Counted from the first letter of the stretch, positions 35,500-50,124 are shown. The stretch: 64,000 bases of DNA from Tetragonia tetragonoides (GCA_038025085.1 CM076146.1:24436501-24500500), one strand, 5' to 3'. Notes: generated by a model not told the origin, from the sequence alone. Numbers and translations: made by a program.

Positions 35500-36687
35500 T
35501 TGACATCGGTTATTTTTCAATTTTTTTCTTTTTTTTCGATAATACCTATTTCATTCAAATTGAACTCAGCCACAAAGATACAGCTAGCAACAACTCAACA
35601 ATTAGCCCAAGTCTATTATACGACATTAGTACCTAGACACCATAATTGCAAGGCACTAAGGAGATCGAATGTGAATGTTCATGTGAGAAATTATCTCCAT
35701 AAACTTGTCTTATCAAACCACTTGGTAAGTAATGAATTTAAGACTATATATTCACCCTCCTCGATGGTAGGTGAGCTTAGATCGTATTGATTACGATGTT
35801 GTATGCCAATTTGACCCTCCATTAGCTAGTCTCCATTAAGTCCATTCACTATGTTGAACATCAGAAGACTTACCACTTCACCTATATGATCAAAACACTC
35901 ACCTTAGTTCCCAGATAAATAATTGTAAAGTTGGTAAGCACTCGATGGCCTTCATGAGGAAGATTCCTTGCCATAAGAGACCATAAATCAACATGTTACA
36001 TACCCAACACATCTTTTGCTAAAATTCAAACAATCAGAAAACAGATAATCACACAAAGGTTACAGTAACGTACTTAATTTTCGTCAATCCTCATTTCAGC
36101 TCCCCCTTTGATGCAGTATATACAAATCTCTATATATTTATCCCCTGGTGGAGTAATTAAGATATCAGATTACCCCCGTGTACACGTTTTATTCAAGCTC
36201 TAAGCCTCTAAAGATGAGAGCATGAATGAAGCACAAAAACGTATTGGGATATGAATGCAGCTTGAGTAGTAAAGTCTTGTGCTATGAACGCATAAGCAAG
36301 TAACGAGTGACTGTTTTGCGGACAAGAATACATAAAACCTTTTGAGTATCAAAAACTGTATAAACAAAAAAATATCTGCACAATGCTAGGTTAAATGAAG
36401 CAACCCAACAATTTGATATTTTATAAATACACTACTCTAAGAGTGTGCACTGGATAAACCCCGAGTATGTGCAATAGCCTACAAACCACATACACCAGAC
36501 AAGCCAACAAGATAAATCTTATAGACACGCTCAATAAATAGGGCTTAGTGAGATTTGAATCATGGCCTTTGCCATAAATCAAACCTCACAACCAAATAAA
36601 CACACTCAAAAGTTTAAAAAATAGCCAAATTGTGAAATAGATGGATCACACCCTTGGCTCTTCCAGTAAGTGAGTAGTTGTTTCTAC
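35500..36687. other. 3' flank of F-box pseudogene 1; left copy of a segmental duplication
   Basis: From about 35620 to 36420 the sequence matches 38420-38870 with gaps (for example TCTAAGCCTCT, CTATGAACGCATAAGCA, ATATCTGCACAATGCTAG). It lies downstream of the F-box pseudogene in each copy. A T-rich start at 35520 resembles a retroposon tail. No other gene. Confidence 0.6.
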
Positions 36688-37895
36688 CTACTCCCTTGGC
36701 TCACCGGCCACCAGGAATGTTAATAAGGCTTCCCTTGCATATACAAACCTCGGAAAAACGAGGAACTGCAAGGATGTCACCACTCCAGATCCTATTCTAT
36801 CTCTAATTTTATACCAAATAAGTCTCTGGAAATTAGTTGCCTTACGCTCACATTCTGAATCATTCCTCAGCAGAACTTCACTGCTCGATCCTCGGCCATA
36901 AGCAAAAGGAGGAACCCTTAAATTCAATGACCGAGCAACACCCAAATCGACAATGCCTAACAACATGGTCCATGACTCTTTCGCCCCATACTCCTTCATG
37001 ACCCAAACATCGACTGCAGGGTGATGTTGATATGTAGCTAATAGGCACAAACATCCATTACACCAAATCTTCTTGTACAACTATTGAATGCACAAATTGA
37101 TCCCTGATTGCCCAATTCGCAGTATGCTCATTTGGTAACGGCACATCATTGCCCCATTATTCATTGCGAAGATCAAAACAACGAATTCGATGTTTTCTCT
37201 CGGATTTATTCCAGAACTTCCGGTGGAGTAAATGATTATCTATTAGTACACCTCTATTCGTTTCTGTCATAGAGTCTAAACATAGATGTTTTACAAATGA
37301 ATCTCCATGAATTGGTCTTCAAGCTATACCCTAACCTCTCTTTCCCTAACGCGAGTTGCTTCATCACTAAGACTGCGAAAAAACTTCAAATAGTGAAAAC
37401 CTTGACAACCTTGTAATCATCATAGGCAGCATCACCAAAACCGAACCCATAATTTATAGAAAAAACAACAATTGAGGGAAAGCCTAGTAAATCCTCACTG
37501 CATACACGGTACATCTGAGTTATAGAGGGATTCAAAACGATCACGTCATTGTGCAAGTACCGGTTAGCAGCAGTAATGCATAGCAAGCCATTGGCATGAT
37601 CCTCTCAAAACAACCCTAGCGTCATAAAAATATTTGAAATGAAAAGAGAGAAATCTGGCGAGGGCAAATCGGTAGAGTAGAGACGACTGCCGTTGTTGTT
37701 GCCTTCTCCGGTGTATATGAGGAGGCTATTAGCATCTGAGGATTGAGAATGACGGAGATGAAGGTTGATGAAATCGGGGCTCGAGATTAGTGTTTTGAAC
37801 AACTTGCAAACGCACTTGAAGCGCAGGAGAGATTTGACAGGTAATCTTGGAAGTATTTCTGAGGTTGTTATTTCAATGGGTGGATTTACCGCCAT
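36688..37895 (-). pseudogene. F-box protein with F-box-associated (FBA) domain, copy 1, decayed
   Basis: ATG at 37895 (MAVNPPIEITTSEILPRLPV). The F-box follows at once (EILPRLPVKSLLRFKCVCKL, FKTLISSPDFINLHLRHSQ). FBA-type pieces follow in broken frames: VIVLNPSITQMYRVC, INYGFGFGDAAYDDYKVVKV, HLLHWKFWNKSERKHRI, GCLCLLATYQHHPAVDVWVM, KEYGAKESWTMLLGI, and a tail SLQFLVFPRFVYAREALLTF. In intact relatives an F-box protein of this kind is the substrate receptor of an SCF ubiquitin ligase. At least four breaks are present: after the STDLPSPDFSLF segment, a stop after KVVKVFTI, a 1-bp shift after TNSWR, and one near 37080. Tandem with copy 2. Confidence 0.85.
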
Positions 37896-38040
37896 GGCTC
37901 TAACTGTATGTTTTGGAAGATAAGAGCAAGAACATGCCAGAGAACGGGGGAGTGAAATCTTTATATGCATGGAAACAAATATTACCCTAAAAATAAAACA
38001 TAAAGACTATGAAAATTTCCCAACTCTGATAAAAACGCAC

Positions 38041-38041
<1 letters not shown>

Positions 38042-38071
<30 letters not shown>
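38042..38071. repeat. (TAA)10 microsatellite
   Basis: About ten TAA units between F-box pseudogene 1 and the upstream flank. Confidence 0.9.
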
Positions 38072-38074
<3 letters not shown>

Positions 38075-38419
38075 TTTGAAGTCCCAGGCTTCCTTGCTAT
38101 TCCAAATAACAAATCAAGCGTTTACGTGCAAATCTTGTGTGAGATCAACTTATACTAAACAACCCCATTCGGTATCTAAGCGAAAACTAGAAACACCTAA
38201 GTGACAATTTTCGGAATTATTTATTAATTACCTCTATCATTCAACTCTTCCTAGAAGGTGAGGGTGATTAGTTGAATGATGCTATCAAGGGTTGGTACTT
38301 TTGGCGTTCTTGTACATGAATTCGAAATACTCTGATTATTGCATATTAATAAAATTGCGATCAAGACACCTCTCACATACAAGCAAAGATATCCTTGATA
38401 TAACACCATCAGGGGATTA

Positions 38420-38870
38420 TTATGGTACCGAGACACCATAATTATTGTAAGTTGCACTACAGTGATCGGATGTGATAAATTGAACCCCGTGAACTAGTCT
38501 TACCAAACCCTGATGTGAGCTTAGATGCAGGATATACAAATCTCCATATATATTAGTCCCCTAATAGAGTAATTAAGATATCCGATTACCACCATGACCA
38601 TGTACACGTTCTATCCAAGCTCTAAGCCTCTTAATATGAGAACATGAATCAAGCACAAAACCCTATAGGGATATGAATATACGCAGCTTGAGAAGTGAGA
38701 AGTGAAGTCCTGTGCTATGAACGCATAAGCATGTAAAGAGTGGCTGTTTTGCAAACAAGAATACATAAAACTTTTTGAGTATCAAAACTGTATAAACAGA
38801 GAAATATCTGCACAATGCTAGCATAAATGAAGCAACCCAACAGTATAAAATTTTATAAATACAATCAAAT
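38420..38870. repeat. Right copy of the segmental duplication (matches 35620-36420)
   Basis: Shares long blocks with the region 3' of F-box pseudogene 1, in the same order and orientation relative to the F-box copy. The duplication unit is therefore about 2.4-2.8 kb and includes the F-box gene. Confidence 0.75.
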
Positions 38871-39005
38871 GTTCAGAAAAAGAACCAAACTGATGTGAAA
38901 CAGATGGATCCAAGACAAAGTAAACACCAAGATTTAATTTCCATCAACAATAGATCCAAAATAGCACTACAAAAACTATTGCAGTAAGTGAATAGTTGTT
39001 TCTGC

Positions 39006-40218
39006 CTATACCCTTGGCTCACCACCAGGAATGTTAATAAGGCTTCCCTTGCATATACAAACCTCGGAAAAATGAGAAACTGCGAGGATGTCACCACTCC
39101 AGCTCCTACACGTTTTATCTCTAATGTTATACCAAATAAGGCTCTGGAAATTATTTGCCTTAGGCTCACACTCTAAATCATTCCTCATCAGAACTTCACT
39201 GCTCGATCCTCAGCCATAAGCAAAAGGAGGAACCCTAATGACTGAGTGACACCCAAATCAGCAATGCCTAACAACTTGGTCCATGACTCTTTCACTCCAT
39301 ACTCCTTCATGACCCAAACATCGATTGCAGGGTGATGTTGATATGTAGCTGACAAGCACAAACATCCATTAAGCAACCCTAACTGCATCAAATCGCCTGC
39401 TTGACAAACTATTGAATGCACAAATTGATCCCTGATTGCCCAATTTGCAGTATATTCATCAGGATACGGCACATCGTTGCCCCATTGTTCATCGCGAAGA
39501 TCAAAACAACCAATTCGATGTTTTCCCTCGGATTTAGTCCAGAACTTCCAGTGGACTAAATGGTTTTCTACTAGTACACCTTTATCCATTTGAGTCATAG
39601 AGTCTAAACATTCAGACGTTTTAGAAAGAATCTCCATGAATTAGTCTTCAAGCTATAAACCCTAACCTCTCTTTTCCTAACGCAAATATCACTATTGCCA
39701 AAATAGTTCAAAACGTTGACAACTTTGTAATCATCATTGCCAGCGTCACCAAAACCGAACCCATAATTTACAGAAAAAACAAAAGCGGGGTAGTGTAGAA
39801 AATCCTTTCTGCATACACGGTACATCTGAGTTATAGAGGGATTCAAAACAATCACGTCGACTATGAAATTGTTCCAGCACCGCTGGTTAACCGTAATGCA
39901 TAGCAAGCCATTGCATGATCCAATCAAAACAACACGAGCGTCATAGGAATACTTGACAAGAGGGAAATCCGGCGAGTGCAAATCGGTAGAGTAGAAACAA
40001 CCGCCGTTGTTGTTATTGTTGTTGCCTTCTCCGGTGAATATTAGGAGGCTATTAGCGTCGGAGGATTGAGAAAGAAGGAGATGAAGGTTGATGAATTCGG
40101 GGCTTGAGATAAGGGTGTTGAACAACTTGCAAATGCACTTGAAGCGCAGGAGAGATTTCGCGGGTAAGTTAGGAAGTATTTCTACTGTTATTATTTCCCT
40201 AGGAATATTCACTGCCAT
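39006..40218 (-). pseudogene. F-box/FBA protein, copy 2, decayed
   Basis: ATG at 40218 (MAVNIPREIITVEILPNLPA). An F-box (EILPNLPAKSLLRFKCICKL) and FBA motifs run open to 39604: VVLIGSCNGLLCITVNQR, VIVLNPSITQMYRVCRKDF, VNYGFGFGDAGNDDYKVVNV, REVRVYSLKTNSWR. A 1-bp deletion right after NSWR shifts the frame; the continuation is ILSKTSECLDSMTQMDKGVL and VHWKFWTKSEGKHRIGCFDL to GITDLGV-like sequence. Compared with copy 1, 7 bp are missing after TQSL, and the Arg codon of the YGRGSS motif is TGA. The tail FSEVCICKGSLINIPGGEP ends near 39006. A restored protein would be about 400 residues. It is the least damaged of the three copies. Confidence 0.87.
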
Positions 40219-40653
40219 GGCTGTAACTGTAAGGTTTTGAGTTTTCTCTCTCTATCTCTCTATTGGAAAGGGAAGATGAAGAGGAAAAGAACTCATCTTT
40301 CAAAATGACTGCCTAGTATATACGTAAGGTGGAGAATTTGACAATCTTTTGACTTCTGTATGGACTAATGTATCTTTCTCTTCACCTCACGCAAGGGGAA
40401 AAAAAGGTTATCTTCCCACCAAAAGAAACACAAAATTAGGGAAACAAAAAGGTAATAAAATTCTAAGTTATTATCCAAAAGTACACTACTTAATGGGCTG
40501 AATTGATTGAAAGATGAAAATACACTTCTTATCGTTTGCCCTTTGTTTTCCACTTTCTATTTTATCCAAAAAGTCGTAACATTCCCAAACTAGGGAAAGA
40601 AAAGGACAAGTAGAACGACAATTTCGACCTTTCAGCTCACAATTTCACTGAAA
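40219..40653 (-). other. 5' flank of F-box copy 2
   Basis: The minus strand just upstream of the ATG is CT-rich (AGAGATAGAGAGAGAAAAC on +, about 40236-40260), compatible with a leader. No gene. Confidence 0.4.
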
Positions 40654-40670
40654 TTCAGTCTCGTGACCAG

Positions 40671-41378
40671 CTATTCTATATGGGGTGGAGTGTTGGCCGG
40701 TGAGGCAGGTGCACGTGCAGAAGATGCGGGTGACCGAAATGAGAATGCTTCGCTGAATGTGCAACTCCACAAGAAGAGATAGAATTAGGAACGAAGTGTT
40801 AAGAGGCAAGGTGGGAGTGACCGATATTGACAACAAGATGCGAGAAACGAGGCTTAGGTGGCTTGGGCATGTGAGGAGGAGGCATCGAGATGCACCGGTG
40901 AGAAGGTGTGAGAGAATTATACTTAGAGACTGTAAACGAAGAAGAGGACGCCCGAAGAAGACTTGGGGAGAGGTAATCAGACAGGATTTGACCCTTCTAG
41001 AACTTACCGAGGACTTGGTCCTAGATAGGAAATTATGGCGTAGCAGGATTCGTGTAGAGGACCCTCGTTAGAGTATGGGTTTTGCATTGGCTAGTAATAG
41101 AGGTTGATTCATTTTGTTCATAGCCTGTAGTGCCTTCTTCACTGTATGTTGTTCATCTAGTAATATCCTGTGTTAGTATGTTTACAGCTTTACTTTTCTT
41201 GCCCTTTTGATCATCCCTTATTGCTTTATTACCCGAAAAAACCGTTTTGAAAATGAAAAAAAAAGTTTTCGTGGGTCTTTCGGAAACAGTCTCTCTTCTA
41301 GGCGACTAGTTAGGGGTAAGACTGCGTACATCTGGACCTCCCCAGACTCCGCCCTAGGCGGGATACCTACTGGATTGT
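40671..41378 (+). mobile_element. 5'-truncated RTE-type LINE tail
   Basis: 708 bp bounded by a perfect 17-bp TSD TTCAGTCTCGTGACCAG (40654-40670 and 41379-41395). It encodes the C-terminus of an RTE-like RT protein (ECWPVRQVHVQKMRVTEMRM; then [56 protein letters not shown]) ending at 41071. The MLRWM Trp codon is TGA at about 40756. The 3' UTR ends with GGGGTAAGACTGCGTACATC and GGACCTCCCCAGACTCCGCC, a conserved tail of this LINE group, and GGATTGTT with no long poly(A). Confidence 0.93.
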
Positions 41379-41395
41379 TTCAGTCTCGTGACCAG

Positions 41396-41943
41396 AAATT
41401 AATCATAGAAAGTAGTTATTTGAATAAATTATATTATTATTGACTTTTTCTTATTTTCAGGTGTTACATAACACTTGGTAATCGTACTACCCTCTCATAA
41501 TCCCCTAAAAATAGGGAGGATATTTTGAAAAAAGAAAAAAAATGATTTAAAATTATTCATTTTTTTTTTGTTCGAATTCAAAATTATTCTTTTTTTTTGT
41601 GCGAATTTAAAATTACTCTATTGGTTAGATAACACCATAATATCAAGATATTGGTTTGTTACCGTAGCACTAAAATTTAGCCATAGATTATCAGTTGTCT
41701 CATGTCCACTTTTTAGTTTTTACAACAATCCAACGAAAGTTAAAAAAATTAAATAAGATAAAGTTATTTTTTATAGGATATTTTTGTTTGCCAATAATAT
41801 GAGCATATAATAATCATTACTAAATATATCAAGGACGGTGTCAACATATGAAATATGCACTCCGATATATGATGTTTGATATGCTCATAGGTGCCACGTC
41901 ATTAATGATGTTGAACTTGACCTAAATAAAAACATGGGCCAAG
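41396..41943. other. Intergenic, no gene seen
   Basis: AT-rich, with A/T homopolymers. No supported feature. Confidence 0.4.
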
Positions 41944-42382
41944 TAGAGGTGGCCAAGGGGCCGGGCTAGGCCCAAGCCCGCCCTGACCGGACCGCCAGTG
42001 ACCATAGTTGTGCCGGCGAGAGATGAGCCCGGAGCTTGGCACGGCAAAGCACGGTGGTTTGCCGTGCCTCCCGCCGACGAAGCCCGGCCCGCCTAGAGCG
42101 ACGCGAAAGAAGTTGATCAGGCCGTGAGAAGGAGGTGAAGATAAGGGGAGCGTCTGGGCACCTCTCACATGGCTGGGTGGCGGTTGATGGTGGCAGTTGG
42201 TGGCTGCTTCAAAGCCTTCAATGGCTGCTTTCCCTCTCACTCTCTCTCTTTCTCTAGCGGTCCAACCGTGGGCTTCTCCTAGCGAGGCCCGGCACGGTAC
42301 GGACCTTGGCCGTGCTCATCCGTGCCAGCCTCCGTCGATGCCCGGCCCAGCACCGGCACGGCATGGCCCGTGGCCACCTCTA
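41944..42382. mobile_element. GC-rich hAT-like MITE
   Basis: Strikingly GC-rich compared with its neighbours. The ends TAGAGGTGGCCAAGGGGCC and GGCCCGTGGCCACCTCTA are inverted. Sub-terminal GGCCCGGC, GCACGG and GCCGTGC motifs recur. The flanking octamers GGGCCAAG and GCTCCAAG match at 6 of 8 positions, consistent with an old 8-bp hAT TSD. The open frames inside are by-products of GC content. Confidence 0.75.
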
Positions 42383-42700
42383 GCTCCAAGTAAGTGTGGT
42401 ATATCGTGCAGATTCGTGCTACATACACCCAAGTACATACAAAAAGTTGGCGTGTAGGTACACACAGGCCAACTCACTGATGAAACAAAAAAGAGATCTC
42501 ATCTTAGGAAGAACAAAACAAGAACCTAGATCAACTCGACATAAGAACACGAAATACTGAATAACTGGAAAACAGAGGGGATCAAAGAACAAATTACTTC
42601 GTAGTAGTTTCTTTGCTTAGAAACAAACCATGGTCCAATGATTCAATCCTAACTGAGTGAGAGCACCATCTTTGATTGTCCAATCCCACTGCTTTCAATC
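42383..42700. other. Intergenic, no gene seen
   Basis: No supported feature. Confidence 0.35.
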
Positions 42701-42705
42701 TTAAG

Positions 42706-42816
42706 CTCATATACAACAACCACCCAGTGAGTATCCCACCGAATCGGGGTCTAGGGAGGTCCAGATGTATGCAGCCTTACCCTTAACTAGCCGCCTAGTA
42801 GAGAGGCTGTTTCAAA
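42706..42816 (-). mobile_element. RTE LINE 3'-end relic
   Basis: The minus strand reads ACAGCCTCTCTACTAGGCGG, CTAGTTAAGGGTAAGGCTGC, ATACATCTGGACCTCCCTAG and ends GGGATACTCACTGGGTGG, TTGTTGTAT. This is the same 3' tail as the LINE at 40671-41378, with only about 110 bp retained. Confidence 0.8.
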
Positions 42817-45350
42817 TCAAACACAATGATGCAAATCCTACAAACAGCTTCAACTGAGATGCTTTCACAATATACACACACGGGTAGTAAATGCAGCTTT
42901 AATTTACACCTGATGTAACAGCTGTTCTCTCCTTCAATTTAGAGCCCCCCCAAAGAGAAAGATAATCCCAATCAGTAGGGAGAGCAGAGAAATTCAAGAA
43001 TGCAGAAATCTGAACACAAATCTGTCTGACAAACACAATCCAGGAACAAATCATTTGAAGAGTGACAAAAACTAATAAGACTCTGGCCCATTCTAATGAG
43101 TTTGTTACGTGTGACCAAACATTGCTCACAAAACACCCAAGTAATATAACTATGTCTTGGGTAACAATTGTTACCCCAAACTATTTGTGACCTAATTGGA
43201 GGATTAGCTGGGGGCAAAGAGTGAAAGAAGCCCCCGTCAAAAGAGAAAGGGGGAGGCTGACCTTTCCAAAAGAGCTAATTACAAACAACAGGAGACTTGA
43301 AAATCTTTCTAAAACTCCATGAGACAACAACTGAGTACAAACAACAGAAGCGTCGCAAGAATCCTTCAACCAGGTATGTTTCACTGGAATTACATTACAT
43401 CTTCTCTTAATGCTAATTGCCAAACCAATTTTCAGAACAAGTGCTACACTCATGACAAACATGTCGTTTAAGCCCAAACCTTCACTAATCTAGGCTGGCA
43501 ACTTGCATCCAAGACACAAGGGCTGGCTTAGTGCTATTTTCTTGATCATTATTCAACAGGATTAGAGGAAGCTACTGCACATTGCTTCCACTTAACTTTG
43601 TCAGGCAAGCGAAAAATTGATACCCCAAGGCCAAAAGTGATGAAGACTTCAAAGAACTGATTGTATCAACAGAACTTTAAATGCATAGGATAAGCTTAGT
43701 GGTCCAGCTTTATATTTCATTGTATTTTTTTATTGTTCTTAAATAGTGCATGCTGTAATCTGTAACACTCAAGCTTTTAGAAGTGAATTTGGACTCCTAA
43801 ACATTTAACAGGAAGATCAGATCCTCCAAAGCTTCAAGCCTTCTGCGCGCAATCTCTATCACTCAAGCTTTTAGAAGCGAATGGGACTCCTAACATCTAA
43901 CAGGAAAATCAGATCCTCCAAAGCTTCAAGCCTTCAATCCTTCTAATAGACTTGGAATCTGTTTCCTTTTGAAATATTGAAGATAATTCAATATACAGCT
44001 AAAATCTTTACCACAAAAAGTTTTCTTCAAAAATTGGTATTAAGTATGCACGAAATTGGAAACTGAAAACCACCCTTAACAGAGGGTAAGTTTACAGTTT
44101 CAGTGTCCTGTCTATATCACAACTAAGGGTGGGTACTGAGAGCTATTAAAAAATTAAAAACAGATGCTTGAAGCCTAACTGCTTATCCATGTCGAAGCCA
44201 ACCTGAACGGCTCATCTATTTTTAAGCCATAGAAGCTTGACTTCCTAGTTCCTACTAGTCGCCAGCTTATCTATATCCAAGCTACAAAAATCATAATTTT
44301 ATGAAGCAAATAAAAGTATATGATATCCACATAATTATGTAAAAATATTAATTTAACCACTAATAAGAAAATATAAGAGGCAGCAAATCAACAAAAAGAT
44401 CAGAGGAGTATATAAGATGAATCAAGAATTTCAAGCAGATTATAAAGTCCAAATACATGGATTTAGAAATTGCAAACTCATACCTGTAGGAGATAATGCC
44501 CAAATGATCTTCTCTAAAGCCAATTAACCTTTCAGAATGCACAATTGACCCCCATGGGAACTAATTGCATGCTGGAGGGAAAACACGTAGCAAAGGAATT
44601 GCATATTACCAACATCATTACAGTAAATGATGTCAGGTGAACTAAGAAGCCTTGAACCAGCAGAGAATCACAAATTTAAAATTGTTTTCCATTTTACTCA
44701 GATGTAGAGTAGACAAATTCAAGTTGTGCTATTTAACAACAAGAGATAAACCAAATTCGAAACTCCGCGTGAGAGGGTGGAAAAGCTAGTATCGGTGAAT
44801 AAGATTAATCCTGAATTCTTTCGCCTAAGAAATTTGGCAGTATAATTATTGGACAGGCAATCATATGTTGTGTACTGAAGAAGAATGATGGGTTGAATCT
44901 ACAGATTTAGGTAACCCTGGTCTCACAAATTATCCAAGCTCTAAATTTAAATAATAAAAAAACATGAATCAAGCTCAAAACCCATATTACTGTATCAGAC
45001 ATTTGAATTTTGCATGATAAAATTTATCATGTGCTAACTACAACAGAAACTGCACAAGAATAATATATGCACAATGCTACCAGAAATTGCTACTAGCATA
45101 GTTGAAGCAGCCAACTTGAATTTACTACAATATTCCGAGTTCACAAAAGCACCCAAACGTGAAGTAAATACTGATGGATTCATGATAATACAACAAGCAC
45201 AGAAGTTTAATTTTAGAGGCCCCAACACTACAAACATATCTTCAACCCGGCATTCCCATCTAACCAAAACAGAACTTAAAGTCTAAAAATCATACACACT
45301 ATAAGTTCTTTCAATCACACACCTTGGACACACGGCTCAGGAGTTCCTAG
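42817..45350. other. Intergenic; one short tandem duplication
   Basis: A unit of about 90 bp is duplicated at 43769-43855 and 43861-43935 (both contain CTCAAGCTTTTAGAAG and GATCAGATCCTCCAAAGCTT or its close variant). The 44900-45340 part resembles DNA 3' of the other F-box copies. Minus-strand frames at 42899-43477 show no family features. Confidence 0.5.
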
Positions 45351-46498
45351 CTACATGATTGTATCACCACCGGGAATAGCAACAAGACTTTCCTTACAAA
45401 CACAAACCTTGGAAAAAGGAGGTTCTCCAATGATATAAGCATTCCAGCTCCGACATGTATTATGCTTAATGTTATACCAAACAAGTGCAGTTTCAGAATG
45501 ATTAGTGAACAAATATTCAGTACTTGATCCTCTCGCATAAGCAAAAGACGGAACTTTAAAATCCAGTAACCGGCCAATAGCGTATTCAAAATCATTGAAC
45601 AACTTAAACCAAGACTCTTTCACCCCATACTCCTTCATCACCCAAAAATCAACCCCCACATCATTCTGATAGTTAATCAATAAGCACAAACACCCATCAA
45701 GCACCCTTAAATGTATCATATCAGAAAGATCCTGATATAAGAATATCCCATTAACATCAATATCAGGAAAGCTACATCATTACCCCATTGTTCATTACAA
45801 AGATTAAAACAACCAATACGTATATTTCGCTCGGTTTCATGCCAAAACTTCCAATGAACTAAATGGTTATCTATAACAGCACCACTATCCATTCTACCCA
45901 AAGTGTCCAAACAATTAGATGTTGTATCAACCACCTTTCATGAATTGGCTTTCAAGCTATAAACTTTAACCTCTCTCTCTAATGGAACAATTATATTACC
46001 ATTACGCAGAAAATAGCTCGAAACCTTAACAATTTTATAATCATCATTACCTTCATTTCCGAACCCGAACCCGAAATTTACAGAGGAAAGCAACTGAGAA
46101 CGTTCATACTCACCACTGATTTAACGGTAAATACGAGTAGAGGGATTTACCAATAAAAAGTCGTGGACATATTTAGACATTGATGTTTTGTTCCGAAGAC
46201 AAAGCAAACCATTGCAAGACCCAAAGAAGAAATCGCAACCATGGTTGGGGAATTTAGTGACTGGGTATTCTGGTGAGTCCAAATTGGTAGAGTATATATG
46301 AACGTCGTTAACGTTATCTTCGATTTCATTGAATATGATGGAAGATTGAGAATGATGGAGATGAAGGTTGATGAATTGGGGACTTGAAACTAGGGTTTTG
46401 AAGAACTTGCAAACGCATTTGAAGCGAAGGAGAGATTTTGCGGGTAATTTGGGAAGTATTTCTCTAGAGATTATCTCCATTGGAAGAATCACATCCAT
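45351..46498 (-). pseudogene. F-box/FBA protein, copy 3, decayed
   Basis: ATG at 46498 (MDVILPMEIISREILPKLPA), F-box EILPKLPAKSLLRFKCVCKF, then FFFGSCNGLLCLRNKTSMSK. The PSTRIYR segment is followed by a TAA near 46121. The frame continues as VNFGFGFGNEGNDDYKIVKV-like sequence and REVKVYSLKANS, where the Trp expected next is TGA (about 45940). Then VVDTTSNCLDTLGRMDSGAV and HWKFWHETERNIRIGCFNLC, a frameshift after GNDVA (about 45775), and an open end HLRVLDGCLCLLINYQNDVG ... FSKVCVCKESLVAIPGGDTI. In contrast to copies 1 and 2, the NSW junction is in phase here apart from the nonsense change. More diverged than copies 1 and 2 are from each other. Confidence 0.87.
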
Positions 46499-47846
46499 GG
46501 CTGTGATTGTGTAACAAATTCGGAGTGAAATTTGCCTATGGTAAGGCAAGCATTTGGGACTTTGGGAAGATGAAGAGCAAGAGCGTACAAAAAAACGGAA
46601 GAATGAAACGCTACATGAACTTGACTAGTGGAGCTGATTAAAAACGGGCTTGGCCGGACACGGGTTGGGTCTGATATGTTTGTTAAACCATGGACAGGGC
46701 CGGGCTCGCGGGTCACTCCTTTATAAATTATAAATATATACTAACACCTAGTCTATACCCGCTTATTTTCATCCTTGATCAGTTCTAAACTTGAGTGGAC
46801 TAACATGTTGGTTAACTGAACTCATTTAATCCACCAAAAAAAAACTGAACTCATTTAAACTAATCACTTTAACGAAATTGAACTCAAAATTTACTTATTA
46901 AGTGGGAAAAAAATACTACATTATTACTGAACTGATTTGAACTCAAATAAGCTAAATCATTTCAACTTGACATTCATTCTTTATAACTTATCCAAACTCC
47001 TTTAATATTGAGATTTTTAAAAGTATGTATTAAAATGTTAAATATATCATCGGGTGAATTTCTATTGCAATAATAATTTATTTATTTTTGGACAGCTGCA
47101 ATAATAGTTATGTACTCTAATCTATATGTTCTTGCATGAACCGAGCTAAACTTAACCAAGGCACACCTTAACAATCAATAATAAAGTAACATTGAGAATT
47201 TTAACTGTAAATAATAAAGTAACATTGAGATATTGAGATTTTTATAAGTATGCATTGAAATGTCATATGTATCATCAGGTGGATTTCTATTGCATTAGAC
47301 AATTATGTAATTTGTAAGTTCTTGCATGAACGAGCAAAAGTGCAAAACTAAACTAAGGCACACCTTAACTGACAATAATAAAGTAACATAACGTCTGGCC
47401 AGAGGTGGGTTATTTGTAGTTCAACAGATTGATTCCCAGGCGTTTCATGCTGGTGTTGTAACCATTTGAAATTTTGAATGGACATGTGAGCCTAACTTTC
47501 TCCCACAAGGCAAAGGAATCACAACCAAATAACATGTTCATCACTTGCAGCACAAACAAAGCCAAGAGCCAACAATCACATAACAGATGAAAGAAAAACA
47601 AGCAGATCGACCTGGTTGAGCACAAAACATATGCCAATACTATTAAACTGCCATAATACAGAACACTTTAATAGTATCCAAAAGACTCAGAAAAAAGATT
47701 GAAAACCAACCCAAATTGTTCTGCATCACCGCCCCCTGACCAGAGGTAACCCACTACTTATTGATACTAGTACTAGACATTACTACCGAACACTCGGGAA
47801 ATCTTAGCACCAAGTCACTATCCATCATTCATCAATCATCAGCAGC
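46499..47846. other. Intergenic; direct duplication and MITE fragments; ubiquitin 3' flank
   Basis: Around 46620-46720 a GC-richer stretch (AAAACGGGCTTGGCCGGACA, GGGCCGGGCTCGCGGGTC) looks like a decayed hAT-type element. A diverged direct duplication spans about 47005-47195 and 47230-47385, sharing TATTGAGATTTTTA.AAGTAT, GGTG.ATTTCTATTGCA, GTTCTTGCATGAAC and GCACACCTTAAC. The last part up to 47846 should include the polyubiquitin 3' UTR. Confidence 0.5.
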
Positions 47847-50001
<2,155 letters not shown>

Positions 50002-50124
50002 CTTGATAATGAAAGAGAGAGAAAAGGCTTTCGAAAGGTTTGGACTTTTGAACAAGTTTGATTGAATGAATATTGAATTGATGAGAGAAGAGCATAAGAG
50101 CGGTGGTCCTTTTATACGTAATTA
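50002..50124 (-). promoter_or_regulatory. Polyubiquitin core promoter and first leader exon
   Basis: A TATA box, GTATAAAAGG, lies on the minus strand at about 50108-50118. Transcription should start roughly 30 bp downstream (about 50080), leaving a leader exon of about 80 nt to the donor at 50001. A MITE starts at 50125, about 8 bp upstream of the TATA box, so the original upstream promoter is displaced by 233 bp. Confidence 0.75.

Noticed and set aside
41902..42457. Frames in the GC-rich segment, as a possible horizontally acquired gene
   Set aside because: The segment has hAT-like inverted ends and a partial 8-bp TSD; the GC content belongs to the MITE.
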